From the NCBI RefSeq assembly GCF_900129305.1, contig NZ_FQVB01000007.1, positions 1-64,000 of the forward strand: a DNA stretch of 64,000 nt. Direction: 5' to 3'. The first letter of the stretch is position 1. Every line of letters begins with the position of its first letter. Made by a program: the position numbers and the translations under genes. Shown piece by piece: positions 17,649 to 25,608 of this stretch. The notes below the pieces were generated by a model, which was given only the letters and a program-made list of their open reading frames with translations, was not told the origin of the DNA and did not search any database. The DNA comes from Desulfacinum infernum DSM 9756 (GTDB lineage: Bacteria; Desulfobacterota; Syntrophobacteria; Syntrophobacterales; DSM-9756).

Positions 17649-17765
17649 GGGGGGGCTCCTTTCTTTCCGTTTCTTCGGGATGGGTTCGGGCCTTGTTGGC
17701 CATGTTGCGAACGCCCGCTGCGGGTGTCATGGGTCTCGGAAGGATTCGCCATGGATTCAGCTGGT

Positions 17766-18386
17766 TCAAGAGCGTGCATCCTCCTTCGACCCGGGGCCCC
17801 CGGGTGCCTCCAGGGCCTGGGTCTTTCCAAACAGGTATCCGGCGATGGCGCCGAGCACCCCGATGGAGGCGGTGAGCTGTTCTTCCACGTCCGCCAGAAT
17901 GACCAGCAGGATGGTGCCGAAGATGACGAAGACAAGCCCGCTGGCCGTGACCATCTGGGCCGGCGAGCAGGCGGGGCGCCGGCACATGAAAACGAGGATC
18001 AGGAGCAGCCCCACCATGGCGAAGACGCTGACAAGCAAGGCCTCGTAGAACTTGTACTGTTCCTGGCGCATCCGGTACTCATGGGTGAGCTCATCGGCCC
18101 TCTCCAACAGGGCCTGGCCTTCCGGGGACGCCATGAGCCGGGTCCTCAGGGCTTCCTGCGATCCCGCCGTCCGAGGCTCCTGGATCCTGGGTACGTTGGA
18201 GAAATCAAAAGAGCGGAGGATGGCCTCCGTTGGATCCGATTCGGACGGCGCGACTTCTTGCGCCCGGGCAACCACAAGACCTGCCGTGAATACCCATGAG
18301 GCGATCCATGCAGCGAGGCAAAGCCCGAGGATGAGGAGGCCTCTCCTAAGGTGAGGTGGTCTGGAGAGTGCGGAGGAGGGTTTCAT
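17766..18386 (-). CDS. Hypothetical membrane protein with signal peptide
   Basis: The product is 206 residues: an N-terminal membrane segment (about residues 14-40), a roughly 75-residue exported stretch rich in charged residues, then three hydrophobic helices (YEALLVSVFAMVGLLLILVF, VTASGLVFVIFGTILLVILA and a glycine-rich IGVLGAIAGYLFG). Its start overlaps the end of the preceding gene by 41 bases. No family was recognised. It is the probable membrane core of the unknown four-gene unit. Confidence 0.78.
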   Translation of the reverse strand: MKPSSALSRPPHLRRGLLILGLCLAAWIASWVFTAGLVVARAQEVAPSESDPTEAILRSFDFSNVPRIQEPRTAGSQEALRTRLMASPEGQALLERADELTHEYRMRQEQYKFYEALLVSVFAMVGLLLILVFMCRRPACSPAQMVTASGLVFVIFGTILLVILADVEEQLTASIGVLGAIAGYLFGKTQALEAPGGPGSKEDARS

Positions 18387-18711
18387 AGTGACGGACCTCT
18401 GCGGGAGTTCCCCGCCGTTTGGCCTGTTCCAGCTTGCTGGTCAGGGCGCGGCGAAGATCTTCCCGTTGCTCGGGGGTAAGGCGCAGTGCGTGGTTCCGGA
18501 AGTCTTCGTAGACTTGCGGATCCACCTGGGGTTCACGGGGCGACGGGGCCGTGGACGGAGTCGGCAGACTCTGCACGGGCGACTGGCGGTAGGGTCCATG
18601 ATATTGCTGACTGGGGAGCTGGTAGGGGCGCAGTTCCCCTGCACGGGTCCAGGGAGAAAAGAACATCGGCAAACAAAGGAGGAGGGTACCGATCAAGGTT
18701 GCTGCCTTCAT
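18346..18711 (-). CDS. Hypothetical exported protein (first gene of an unknown operon)
   Basis: ATG 18711 follows GGAG and gives 121 residues with a clear signal peptide (MKAATLIGTLLLCLPMFFSP). A Pro/Gln/Ser-rich linker follows, then a C-terminal helical part with RLTPEQREDLRRAL. The in-frame extension upstream of 18711 has no ribosome site and runs through repeat DNA, so it is rejected. Overlap with the next gene indicates one transcript. Confidence 0.75.
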   Translation of the reverse strand: MKAATLIGTLLLCLPMFFSPWTRAGELRPYQLPSQQYHGPYRQSPVQSLPTPSTAPSPREPQVDPQVYEDFRNHALRLTPEQREDLRRALTSKLEQAKRRGTPAEVRHYETLLRTLQTTSP

Positions 18712-18828
18712 GGAAGACTCCGGGGCTCGGACCGAAGGTAAAAGAAAGGGGCCGGAAGCCGATAATGTAGAAGAACCCGAAGATCCGACCAGGTCAAGGT
18801 GGAGGCGGGAAGAATGCGGCAAAGGAAA

Positions 18829-18853
18829 CAAAAAAGGGCGGCCGAAGCCGCCC
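18829..18853 (-). terminator. Rho-independent terminator of the dsr operon
   Basis: On the minus strand, GGGCGGC (18853-18847) pairs with GCCGCCC (18842-18836) around a TTCG loop and is followed by six T residues (18835-18830). It lies 112 bases beyond the dsrP stop and before the next operon starts at 18711. Confidence 0.85.
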
Positions 18854-18916
18854 TGACTGACATGATGAATCCGTATCCCCGCGGGTGCGGGGGTGTGCCG
18901 GCGGTGGTTGCCGGTA

Positions 18917-18938
18917 GGGGCGGTTCGCGAACCGCCCC
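18917..18938. repeat. Perfect 22-bp palindrome (GGGGCGGTTCG type)
   Basis: GGGGCGGTTCG is followed directly by its reverse complement CGAACCGCCCC. It lies between the dsrP stop and the dsr terminator and may add a transcript-end hairpin. Confidence 0.7.
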
Positions 18939-18964
18939 GACACAAAACGGGAAGAACAACCTTT

Positions 18965-20122
18965 CTAGGCGCCGATTTCCTCTTTGACGCCCACGGCCAC
19001 CTTGTAGAGGATCGTGAGGATCAGAAATCCGGTGGCCCACACGCCGATGGTGATCCCCAGCTCAGGCACCGTGGGCACGTAGGGGGTCACCTTGTCGAAC
19101 ACGTTGGGGATGAAGCCGGTCACCACCAGACCAACGCCCTTTTCCAGCCACAGACCGAAGAAGACGGCCACGCATGCCACCTTCAGGAGCTTTTCGTTGT
19201 TGCGGAACTTGGGGGGAACGAGAAGGACCAGGGCCGTGGCGGAGAGAAGGACCGACAGCCACATGAAGGGCACCAGCTCGCCGTGACCCTCATAGCCCAC
19301 GAACTGGTAGACGAACCCGTGCATGTGGCCGGGGATCTGGCTGTAGAAGGCCGTGAAGACTTCCAAAAGCAGGAAGAAGACGCTGGTGATCATGGCATAG
19401 GTGACGATCTGGGAGAGCTTCTTGATGGCCCCGTCGCCGGGATCGAAATTGGTGCGCTTCTTCAACAGGTAGCAGAGCAGGATGAGAAGCGAGGGGCCGG
19501 AGGCGAAGGCCGAAGCGAGAAAGCGGGCGGCCATGATGGCGGTGAGCCAGAAATGGCGACCGGGAAGGCCCGCGTAGAGGAACGCCGTCACGGTGTGAAT
19601 GGAAACAGCCCAGGGGATGGAGATGTAGATGAGCGGCTTCACCCACTTGGGCGGAGGCACTTCCTTGCGCTCGGCGCTCAGTACGGTCCAGCCGATGACG
19701 ATGTTCAGGAACAGGTAGCCGTTCAGGACGATCATGTCCCAGAAGAGGATGGAGTTGGGCGTGGGATGGAGCAACACGTTCAGGAGTCGCATGGGCTGGC
19801 CCAAGTCCACTACGATGAACAGAAGACACATGGTCACGGCGCTCACCGCCAGGAACTCACCCATGATGGTGATTCGCCCGAAGTCTTTGACGTGGTGCAG
19901 GTAGTAGGGGAGCACCACCATGACGGCCGAGGCGGCCACACCGACCAGGAAGGTGAACTGGGCGATGTAGAAGCCCCACGACACGTCCCGGCTCATGCCG
20001 GTGATCTTCAACCCTTGGCTCAACTGGAGCATGAAGCAGGCGAAACCGATCCCTGAGAGGACGGCCAAGGCGGCCAGCAGGCTCCAGTACTTCTGACTTC
20101 CTTTCAGTGCTTTTTCAAGCAT
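18965..20122 (-). CDS. dsrP: DsrP, NrfD-type integral membrane subunit of the DsrMKJOP complex
   Basis: This quinone-interacting membrane protein of the sulfite-reduction electron-transfer complex has 385 residues with about ten hydrophobic helices. NrfD/PsrC traits include an N-terminal WSLLAALAVLSGIGFACFML helix, WGFYIAQFTFLVGVAASAVM and the region FWDMIVLNGYLFLNIVIGW. It is the last gene of dsrMKJOP, 12 bases after dsrO, and is followed by a terminator at 18829-18853. Confidence 0.95.
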   Translation of the reverse strand: MLEKALKGSQKYWSLLAALAVLSGIGFACFMLQLSQGLKITGMSRDVSWGFYIAQFTFLVGVAASAVMVVLPYYLHHVKDFGRITIMGEFLAVSAVTMCLLFIVVDLGQPMRLLNVLLHPTPNSILFWDMIVLNGYLFLNIVIGWTVLSAERKEVPPPKWVKPLIYISIPWAVSIHTVTAFLYAGLPGRHFWLTAIMAARFLASAFASGPSLLILLCYLLKKRTNFDPGDGAIKKLSQIVTYAMITSVFFLLLEVFTAFYSQIPGHMHGFVYQFVGYEGHGELVPFMWLSVLLSATALVLLVPPKFRNNEKLLKVACVAVFFGLWLEKGVGLVVTGFIPNVFDKVTPYVPTVPELGITIGVWATGFLILTILYKVAVGVKEEIGA

Positions 20123-20134
20123 GTCAACCCCTCA

Positions 20135-20926
20135 TCAGATGATGTAGTAGACGTTGGGTCCGGTCCCGAGTGCGATCTTGCGGCGCAGGGTGTACTGGCC
20201 GGCCAGGATCTTCCGGACCTCGGACTCCGGATCGGTAATGTCGCCATAGACCAGGGCCTTGGCCTTGCACGCCTCCACGCACGCCGGGGGAAGTCCTTCG
20301 GCCAGGCGCTCGGCGCAGAAGTTGCATTTCTCCACGACGCCCTTGCGGCGGGTGGGGAAGGCCTGGTTGATCTGCTGCGGATCCAGGTATTCGCGCGGGT
20401 CGCCCCAGTTGAAGCTCCGGGCTCCGTAGGGACATCCCGCCATGCAGTAGCGGCATCCGATGCAGCGGTGGAAGTCCATCAAGACCACGCCGTCTTCCGC
20501 CCTCTTGAACGTGGCCTTGGTGGGGCAGACCTGCACGCAGGGCGGGTTGGAGCAGTGGTTGCAAAGGAGGAGGAAGGGGCTCTCCTTCACGTGCTCCGGA
20601 GCGTATTCATTGGCCTGGTCGGGGAAGGCGTGCTTGTACTCTTCCAGCCAGATCCACTTGATCTCCCGCTTGGGGTCGGGAATGGTCGGGACGTTGTGGA
20701 TCTTGTGGCAGGCGTCCATGCAGTCCTTGCACTGACGCTTCTCCTGCTCCTCCCAGCACTTCTTCATATCGACCACCATGGCCCACTGGCCGGCCTGGAG
20801 GGCCCGGGGGTCCGGCATGGCCTTGGGGCCCTGTCCCTGGGCGAGCGCCTCGAAGACAGGCAGAGCGCTCAGGCCCAGGACGGATATCCCGCCTATCTTC
20901 AGGAATTCGCGACGATCCTTTTCCAT
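20135..20926 (-). CDS. dsrO: DsrO, periplasmic iron-sulfur subunit of the DsrMKJOP complex
   Basis: This ferredoxin-like electron carrier faces the periplasm. ATG 20926 gives a twin-arginine-like leader, DRREFLKIGG, followed by a hydrophobic stretch ending in ALAQ. Cysteine groups for several 4Fe-4S clusters are visible: CKDCMDACH, CNHCSNPPCVQVCP, CIGCRYCMAGCP, and CNFC with CVEACK. The start codon shares one base with the dsrJ stop (TGATG). An in-frame upstream extension into dsrJ is not used. Confidence 0.95.
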   Translation of the reverse strand: MEKDRREFLKIGGISVLGLSALPVFEALAQGQGPKAMPDPRALQAGQWAMVVDMKKCWEEQEKRQCKDCMDACHKIHNVPTIPDPKREIKWIWLEEYKHAFPDQANEYAPEHVKESPFLLLCNHCSNPPCVQVCPTKATFKRAEDGVVLMDFHRCIGCRYCMAGCPYGARSFNWGDPREYLDPQQINQAFPTRRKGVVEKCNFCAERLAEGLPPACVEACKAKALVYGDITDPESEVRKILAGQYTLRRKIALGTGPNVYYII

Positions 20927-21303
20927 CACATATTCTCCTTGGGCTCGAGGTGGCACTCCCAGCAGTAGGGCTTGACTCCGGCGTAGTTGTGGCACTGGTC
21001 GCAGAACTTGGTCTTGCTGGCATGGCACTGCATGCAGGAGTTCTGCAGGCTCATCTGGTACTCCTTGCCGTCGGGGCCCACCCAGACCCGGTTGGCTTCA
21101 CGCACCACCTTGTCCCGCCAATCGTTCAGGAGCACCATGTGCTCGGTCTTCATGAAGGCGGCGTCCATGACACACACCTTTTCCGTCTTCGGCAGCTCGG
21201 GCTTGGGAGCCGGCGCCGCCTTCCCCAGGTTGGACCACAGGGGGAAGGTGAAAAGCCCTACAAACAGGATGATTCCTGGAATGATCTTCCCAGAGTCATA
21301 CAT
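20926..21303 (-). CDS. dsrJ: DsrJ, triheme cytochrome c subunit of the DsrMKJOP complex
   Basis: The product is 125 residues with an N-terminal membrane anchor (IIPGIILFVGLFTFPLW) and three c-type heme sites: CMQCH, CDQCH and CWECH. This is the DsrJ architecture. The family is expected to bind heme on the periplasmic side. ATG 21303 overlaps the end of dsrK by 8 bases, and its stop overlaps the dsrO start by one base. Confidence 0.95.
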   Translation of the reverse strand: MYDSGKIIPGIILFVGLFTFPLWSNLGKAAPAPKPELPKTEKVCVMDAAFMKTEHMVLLNDWRDKVVREANRVWVGPDGKEYQMSLQNSCMQCHASKTKFCDQCHNYAGVKPYCWECHLEPKENM

Positions 21304-22918
21304 CGTCGTCCTCCTCATCCTCCATGCCCGGCAGCGGCTCGTAGCGGAGATCCGTGGTCCGCTTCTTCTCACCCGTCATGACCAGCGCGTTGCCCACCAA
21401 TTCGTGCAAGCCCGTGACATCCACGCCCGGGACCCAGTAGTTCATGAGCGGCGGGAGAACGGCGCGGTCGATGGCGCAGATGCAGGCCAGCATGTTGACC
21501 CCGTGTTTTTCGTGGACGTAGCGCACGGCGTTGGCCCGTGGGAGGCCGCCCCGCATGCGCATCTCCATGTATTCGTCGGTGTTGAGGCCCGAACCGGAAC
21601 CGCAGCAGAAGGTCTTTTCGCGGATGGTCCCTTCGGGCATGTCGTAGAAGTGGTTGCACACGTGCTTCAGGATGTAGCGCGGCTCCTCGAAGATCCCCAT
21701 GGCCCGCGAGGTGTTGCACGAATCGTGGAAGGTCACGATCTTGTTGTCGTTTCGGCTGGGGTCCAGCTTGATCTTGCCGTGCCGGATGAGGTCCGCGGTG
21801 AACTCGGCGATGTGCACCATCTTGGTGCTCTTGGCGTTTTCGAAGACCGTGCCCGTGATGGGCGACTTGGGCACCTCCAGGAAGTCGGCCGGACCGTTCA
21901 TGGTGTCCATGTACTGGTTGATGACGCGCCACATGTGGCCGCACTCGCCGCCCAGGATCCACTTGACCCCCAGGCGCTTGGCTTCGGCGTACATCTTGGC
22001 GTTCAGGCGCTTCATCATCTCGTGGGACGTGAAGAGACCGAAGTTGCCGCCTTCCGAAGCGTAAGTGCTCCAGGTGTAGTCCAGGCCGATCTCATGGAAG
22101 AGCATCATATAGCCCATGAGGGTGTAGGTGCCCGGGTCGGCGAAGACGTCACCGGAGGGCGTAATAAAGAGAACTTCCGCGCCCTTGCGGTTGAAGGTGG
22201 GCTCCACGCGAACCCCCGTCACCTCCTCGATCTCGTCCACGAAGAACTCGATCATGTCCTTGAAGGCGTGGGGCTGGATGCCCAGGTGGTTGCCGTTCAT
22301 GTAGCAGTTGGCCACGGGGCCGGCGATCCAGTCGATGCCGCAGCCCAGCTCGTTCAGAAGCTCGCGGGCCATCATGGTCACTTCCGCCGTGTCGATGCCG
22401 TAGGGGCAGAAGACGGAACAGCGGCGGCATTCGGTGCACTGGTAGTAGTAGTAGAACCACTCCTTCAGAACCCGCTCGGTGAGGGCCCGGGCGCCGGCGT
22501 ACTTGCTGAAGATCTTGCCGCTTCCGGTAAAATACTTGCGGTAGACGGAGCGGATCAGCTCCGCGCGAAGCACCGGCATGTTCTTGGGGTCGCCGGAGCC
22601 GATGTAGTAGTGGCACTTGTCGGCGCAGGCGCCGCAGCGGACGCAGATGTCCATGAAGAGCTTGAAGGATCGGAACTTGTCCAGGCGGTCCTTCATGCCG
22701 TTGAGGGTGATGTCCTTCCAATTGTCGGGAAGCTTCCAGTCCTCGTCGGCCGGGTTCCATTCCCGGGGATTGGGAAGGCCCACCACCTCCAGGTTCTTGG
22801 GCTTGGCGCCGTAACAGAAGGTGCCCGGACGAAACTCCACCGGTGTTTCCGTCCACGGCGTCTCCGGCGGCCTGTGGCTGACCTTGGCAAGTTCGTCTGC
22901 TTTGGGGACCTGAGCCAT
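21296..22918 (-). CDS. dsrK: DsrK, HdrD-like iron-sulfur subunit of the DsrMKJOP complex
   Basis: This is the cytoplasmic catalytic-type subunit related to heterodisulfide reductase D and is thought to reduce the DsrC trisulfide. At 540 residues it carries two ferredoxin cluster motifs, CVRCGACADKC and CTECRRCSVFCP, and C-terminal CCG-type cysteines (FHDSCNTSR, TFCCGSGSG) for the non-cubane cluster. The DsrK C-terminus is acidic (EDEEDDDV). It lies 2 bases after dsrM. Confidence 0.96.
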   Translation of the reverse strand: MAQVPKADELAKVSHRPPETPWTETPVEFRPGTFCYGAKPKNLEVVGLPNPREWNPADEDWKLPDNWKDITLNGMKDRLDKFRSFKLFMDICVRCGACADKCHYYIGSGDPKNMPVLRAELIRSVYRKYFTGSGKIFSKYAGARALTERVLKEWFYYYYQCTECRRCSVFCPYGIDTAEVTMMARELLNELGCGIDWIAGPVANCYMNGNHLGIQPHAFKDMIEFFVDEIEEVTGVRVEPTFNRKGAEVLFITPSGDVFADPGTYTLMGYMMLFHEIGLDYTWSTYASEGGNFGLFTSHEMMKRLNAKMYAEAKRLGVKWILGGECGHMWRVINQYMDTMNGPADFLEVPKSPITGTVFENAKSTKMVHIAEFTADLIRHGKIKLDPSRNDNKIVTFHDSCNTSRAMGIFEEPRYILKHVCNHFYDMPEGTIREKTFCCGSGSGLNTDEYMEMRMRGGLPRANAVRYVHEKHGVNMLACICAIDRAVLPPLMNYWVPGVDVTGLHELVGNALVMTGEKKRTTDLRYEPLPGMEDEEDDDV

Positions 22919-22920
22919 GT

Positions 22921-23925
22921 CTACTCCTTCTTCTCGACTGGGAGACCAGCTTCAATCATCTTTTCCCTGAATTCGTCCTCATACTCTTCGTATGTGTGAA
23001 CCTTGACAGGGTAGTTCCACGGGTTGATGTGGCGGACCATGCGACTGTTGTTGGGCAGGTTCCGCGTGGGGCTGAGGAAGACACCGGCCATGTGCACCAG
23101 CTTGCTGAACGGGAAATAGGCAAAGAGCACGCTCACCAGGAACAGATGGATGTAGAAGAGACTGCCGATGCCCTCGGGGACCACCGGGTGGAACGTGGCC
23201 AGGCCCATGGTGAGCTCTTTGACGCTCACGATGTCCACCTTGTAGATGTAGCGCATGAGGACGCCTGTTGCCGCAATGGCGAAGATGAGGAAAAGCGGGA
23301 AGTAGTCGGACGGCAGCGAAATGTATTTGAGCTGCGGGATGGTCACCCGGCGAAGGAAAAGGAAGGCCACTCCCGCCAAGAGCGCCAGACCGGAGATGTA
23401 CAGCCTGGGGGCTCCCACTTCGAGAAATCCGTCCACACCTTCCAACAGATGGACCAGGGAGCTGACGGGCTCGGAGAAGAAGCGCAGATGGCGCAGCAAC
23501 ACCACCAGAAAGGAGTAATGAAAGACGATGGCCCCCAGCCAGAGCCACTTGGCGGAGGCGTAGCGGATCTTGGGCCCTTCGTAGAACTCCATCCGGCTGT
23601 TGCGGAAAAGCGACCGGAACAGGAGCACTTCCAGGATCATCCGAAGCACCACCCCCTTGTTGTCCCAGGGGTTATCCAGCTTGTCCGGCTTGATCCAGTT
23701 GAAGCTCTTTTGCTGGCCACAGGTTGTCGGGATGCGGAAGGGAACCGGAGACCGGGCCCATCGTACCACCCGCGCCACCACACCGATGAAGAAGAGCGCC
23801 ACGGCCAGATACGGGACGATCACCCCGAAAAAGGAGGTCATCCCGGCCGCCACTCCGATCAGTGGGAGGCATACGAGGATCCCGACGGCGACGAGGGAGA
23901 AAATGATGGAACGAGACGCATTCAT
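22921..23925 (-). CDS. dsrM: DsrM, NarI-like membrane subunit of the DsrMKJOP complex
   Basis: This 334-residue membrane protein of the cytochrome b (NarI) type passes electrons between the menaquinone pool and DsrK. About six hydrophobic segments are visible, including WLWLGAIVFHYSFLVVLLRH, whose histidines are candidates for heme b ligation. It is followed by dsrK with only 2 bases between. The RsbRD-domain gene precedes it by 34 bases on the same strand. Confidence 0.95.
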   Translation of the reverse strand: MNASRSIIFSLVAVGILVCLPLIGVAAGMTSFFGVIVPYLAVALFFIGVVARVVRWARSPVPFRIPTTCGQQKSFNWIKPDKLDNPWDNKGVVLRMILEVLLFRSLFRNSRMEFYEGPKIRYASAKWLWLGAIVFHYSFLVVLLRHLRFFSEPVSSLVHLLEGVDGFLEVGAPRLYISGLALLAGVAFLFLRRVTIPQLKYISLPSDYFPLFLIFAIAATGVLMRYIYKVDIVSVKELTMGLATFHPVVPEGIGSLFYIHLFLVSVLFAYFPFSKLVHMAGVFLSPTRNLPNNSRMVRHINPWNYPVKVHTYEEYEDEFREKMIEAGLPVEKKE

Positions 23926-23959
23926 ACCACCCTACCTCACTGTTGGTTGATAATATGGT

Positions 23960-24499
23960 TTATGATTCCTCCCGGGAGCCCTCGCCCTTGCGCTGGCTCT
24001 CCCAAATGGCATTGGCCCGCTCCAGAAGCCGCGCCGTGCGGTTCTTTACTTCTTCCACGCGCAGCTCATAGAGCTTTTCCCGGCATTCCATGTAGATGTT
24101 GAAGGCCATAAGGGCCACCTGGTCCACGGCGGCCTCCAGGGTACGAAGGTCCCCGGCCAGCTCCTGCAGCCTCCCGTCGCCTTCCAGACGGGTGCGCACC
24201 ACTTCCTTGAAGGAAAAAACAAAGGAGACCGCCTGGGCCGGCGTGAAGTCCTGGACGGCGCGCACACGGATGATCCGGTCCAGGAAGGGGGTAATTTTTT
24301 CCTGTTCCGCTCCTTCCACCACCTGGGCGAAGACTCCCTGCAGGCCCTCCAGGATGGAGTATCCCACGGGGTTGGCGAAGGGGTCTTTTTCCTTCTTGAG
24401 GAAGGCGGCGGTCTCCGCCGGGTAGGAATCCACCACGGCGTGAAACCAGTCCTTGAGGATGGCCTTTTGGTTTTGTCGGAGGTAATCGGTGAGGCTCAT
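23960..24499 (-). CDS. RsbRD N-terminal domain protein, leader gene of the dsrMKJOP operon
   Basis: The product is 179 residues and all-helical. It begins MSLTDYLRQNQKAILKDWFH, typical of the RsbRD N-terminal sensor-like domain (helical, globin-related fold), and has no STAS output domain. ATG 24499 is used because an upstream extension crosses the promoter at 24594-24622. As I recall, genes of this kind often stand before dsrM in sulfate reducers. The function is not established, and a sensory or assembly role is possible. Confidence 0.85.
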   Translation of the reverse strand: MSLTDYLRQNQKAILKDWFHAVVDSYPAETAAFLKKEKDPFANPVGYSILEGLQGVFAQVVEGAEQEKITPFLDRIIRVRAVQDFTPAQAVSFVFSFKEVVRTRLEGDGRLQELAGDLRTLEAAVDQVALMAFNIYMECREKLYELRVEEVKNRTARLLERANAIWESQRKGEGSREES

Positions 24500-24593
24500 G
24501 TTGGGTTCGTCCGCGCCAGAGGCCGCTTGGTCCGCTGCGCTCCTCCTTGAACGGCCGGGAGGGCGCACCGGCACTCATCTTGTGAACTATCTC

Positions 24594-24622
24594 ACTATAG
24601 ACGGATGGAAAAAACGTGTCAA
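24594..24622 (-). promoter_or_regulatory. Sigma-70-type promoter of the RsbRD-dsrMKJOP operon
   Basis: On the minus strand, TTGACA (24622-24617) and TATAGT (24599-24594) are separated by 17 bases, which is almost consensus. The start of transcription is expected near 24587, about 88 bases before ATG 24499. Such strength fits a core respiratory complex. Confidence 0.85.
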
Positions 24623-24845
24623 GCGCCGCCGCTCCTGGGCCGACGCCCCTCGAACCTGTGCGCCGGTCCCCTGGCCGGGGGACGCGGCGCAAAGTCGCGG
24701 CGATTATAGAGAGGGGGTGATCCTAAGGTCAAGTGTTTTCCAAGGGTTGTGCGGAGGCCGCATTGCGTGAAAAGAGGCGCGAAGTGAGCTGTCGGGGGTG
24801 CAAGGGTCCCCGTGCCGAGGCCCCTGGAAGGGGGCAAGGAGGCCG

Positions 24846-24874
24846 TTGACAGGGAAGTCGGGCTCTTCTATAAG
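24846..24874 (+). promoter_or_regulatory. Sigma-70-type promoter of the tetR-menaquinone operon
   Basis: TTGACA (24846-24851) and TATAAG (24869-24874) are 17 bases apart. The start of transcription should fall about 24881, inside the palindrome at 24875-24890. Confidence 0.85.
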
Positions 24875-24890
24875 ATGACCACCTGGTCAT
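24875..24890. promoter_or_regulatory. Predicted TetR operator
   Basis: ATGACCA-CC-TGGTCAT is a perfect 7+7 inverted repeat that starts right after the -10 box and covers the transcription start. Repressor binding here would block the promoter, the classical TetR autoregulation layout. Confidence 0.75.
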
Positions 24891-24925
24891 TTTGTGGATA
24901 CCCCCTGAACCCGAGGCGTCCGCCC

Positions 24926-25588
24926 ATGACGGCCACCGAAAGATTCCAGCGGCTCAAGCCCGAAAAAAAAGAGAAGATCGTCGCCACGGCCATCGACGAG
25001 TTCGCCCGCTACGGATTCCGTCAGGCCAGCGTAAACCGCATGGCCCGACTCACCGGCATCGCCAAGGGGTCCCTCTTTCAATACTTCGGCACCAAAGAAG
25101 GCCTCTTCCGTTTCATCTTCGACCACGCCGTGGAACTCATCCGCCGAAACCTGCGACGGGTCAAGGCGGAGACGGCGGATCAGGACTTCTTCGAGCGGAT
25201 CCGTTCCAGCCTCCTGGCGGGAGTCTCCTTTATCCGTAAGCATCCCCACATCTACCAGATCTACCTCAAGATGCTCTTCCAGGAGGATTTTCCCTTCCGG
25301 GACGAGTTCCTGCAAAAGATCCGGCTCTTTTCCGCCGAGTACCTCACCCCGCTGGTGGAAAAGGGGATGGCGGACGGGGATCTTCGGCCGGACTTGGACG
25401 TCCATCTGGTGGTCTTCACCCTGGACGCCGTGATGGATCGGTTCCTGCAAGCCCATTGTGTGCCCTTCCTGGACGGCAACGCCGGCCTGTTCCAGGCGCC
25501 GCCGGAGCGGGTGGAAAAGCAGGTGGGGGACCTGGTGGATTTCCTGCGCCGCGGTCTGGGTGCTGAGCAACCTTCCGGGCGCCGATGA
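24926..25588 (+). CDS. TetR/AcrR family transcriptional regulator
   Basis: The product is 220 residues with an N-terminal TetR HTH: residues about 14-55 with IDEFARYGFRQASVNRMARL and IAKGSLFQYFGTKEGLF. The C-terminal helical domain is the presumed ligand pocket. ATG 24926 lies downstream of a near-consensus promoter and an overlapping perfect palindrome. The stop overlaps the first possible start of mqnE, so the regulator and menaquinone genes share a transcript. The ligand is unknown. Many relatives sense fatty acyl compounds. Confidence 0.92.
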   Translation: MTATERFQRLKPEKKEKIVATAIDEFARYGFRQASVNRMARLTGIAKGSLFQYFGTKEGLFRFIFDHAVELIRRNLRRVKAETADQDFFERIRSSLLAGVSFIRKHPHIYQIYLKMLFQEDFPFRDEFLQKIRLFSAEYLTPLVEKGMADGDLRPDLDVHLVVFTLDAVMDRFLQAHCVPFLDGNAGLFQAPPERVEKQVGDLVDFLRRGLGAEQPSGRR

Positions 25589-25608
25589 TGGAAAAGGAGA
25601 GTGGTTCC

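Noticed and set aside
18712-18945. 78-residue N-terminal extension of the exported protein at 18346
   Set aside because: It crosses the dsr terminator and palindromic repeats and has no ribosome site. ATG 18711 gives a clean signal peptide.
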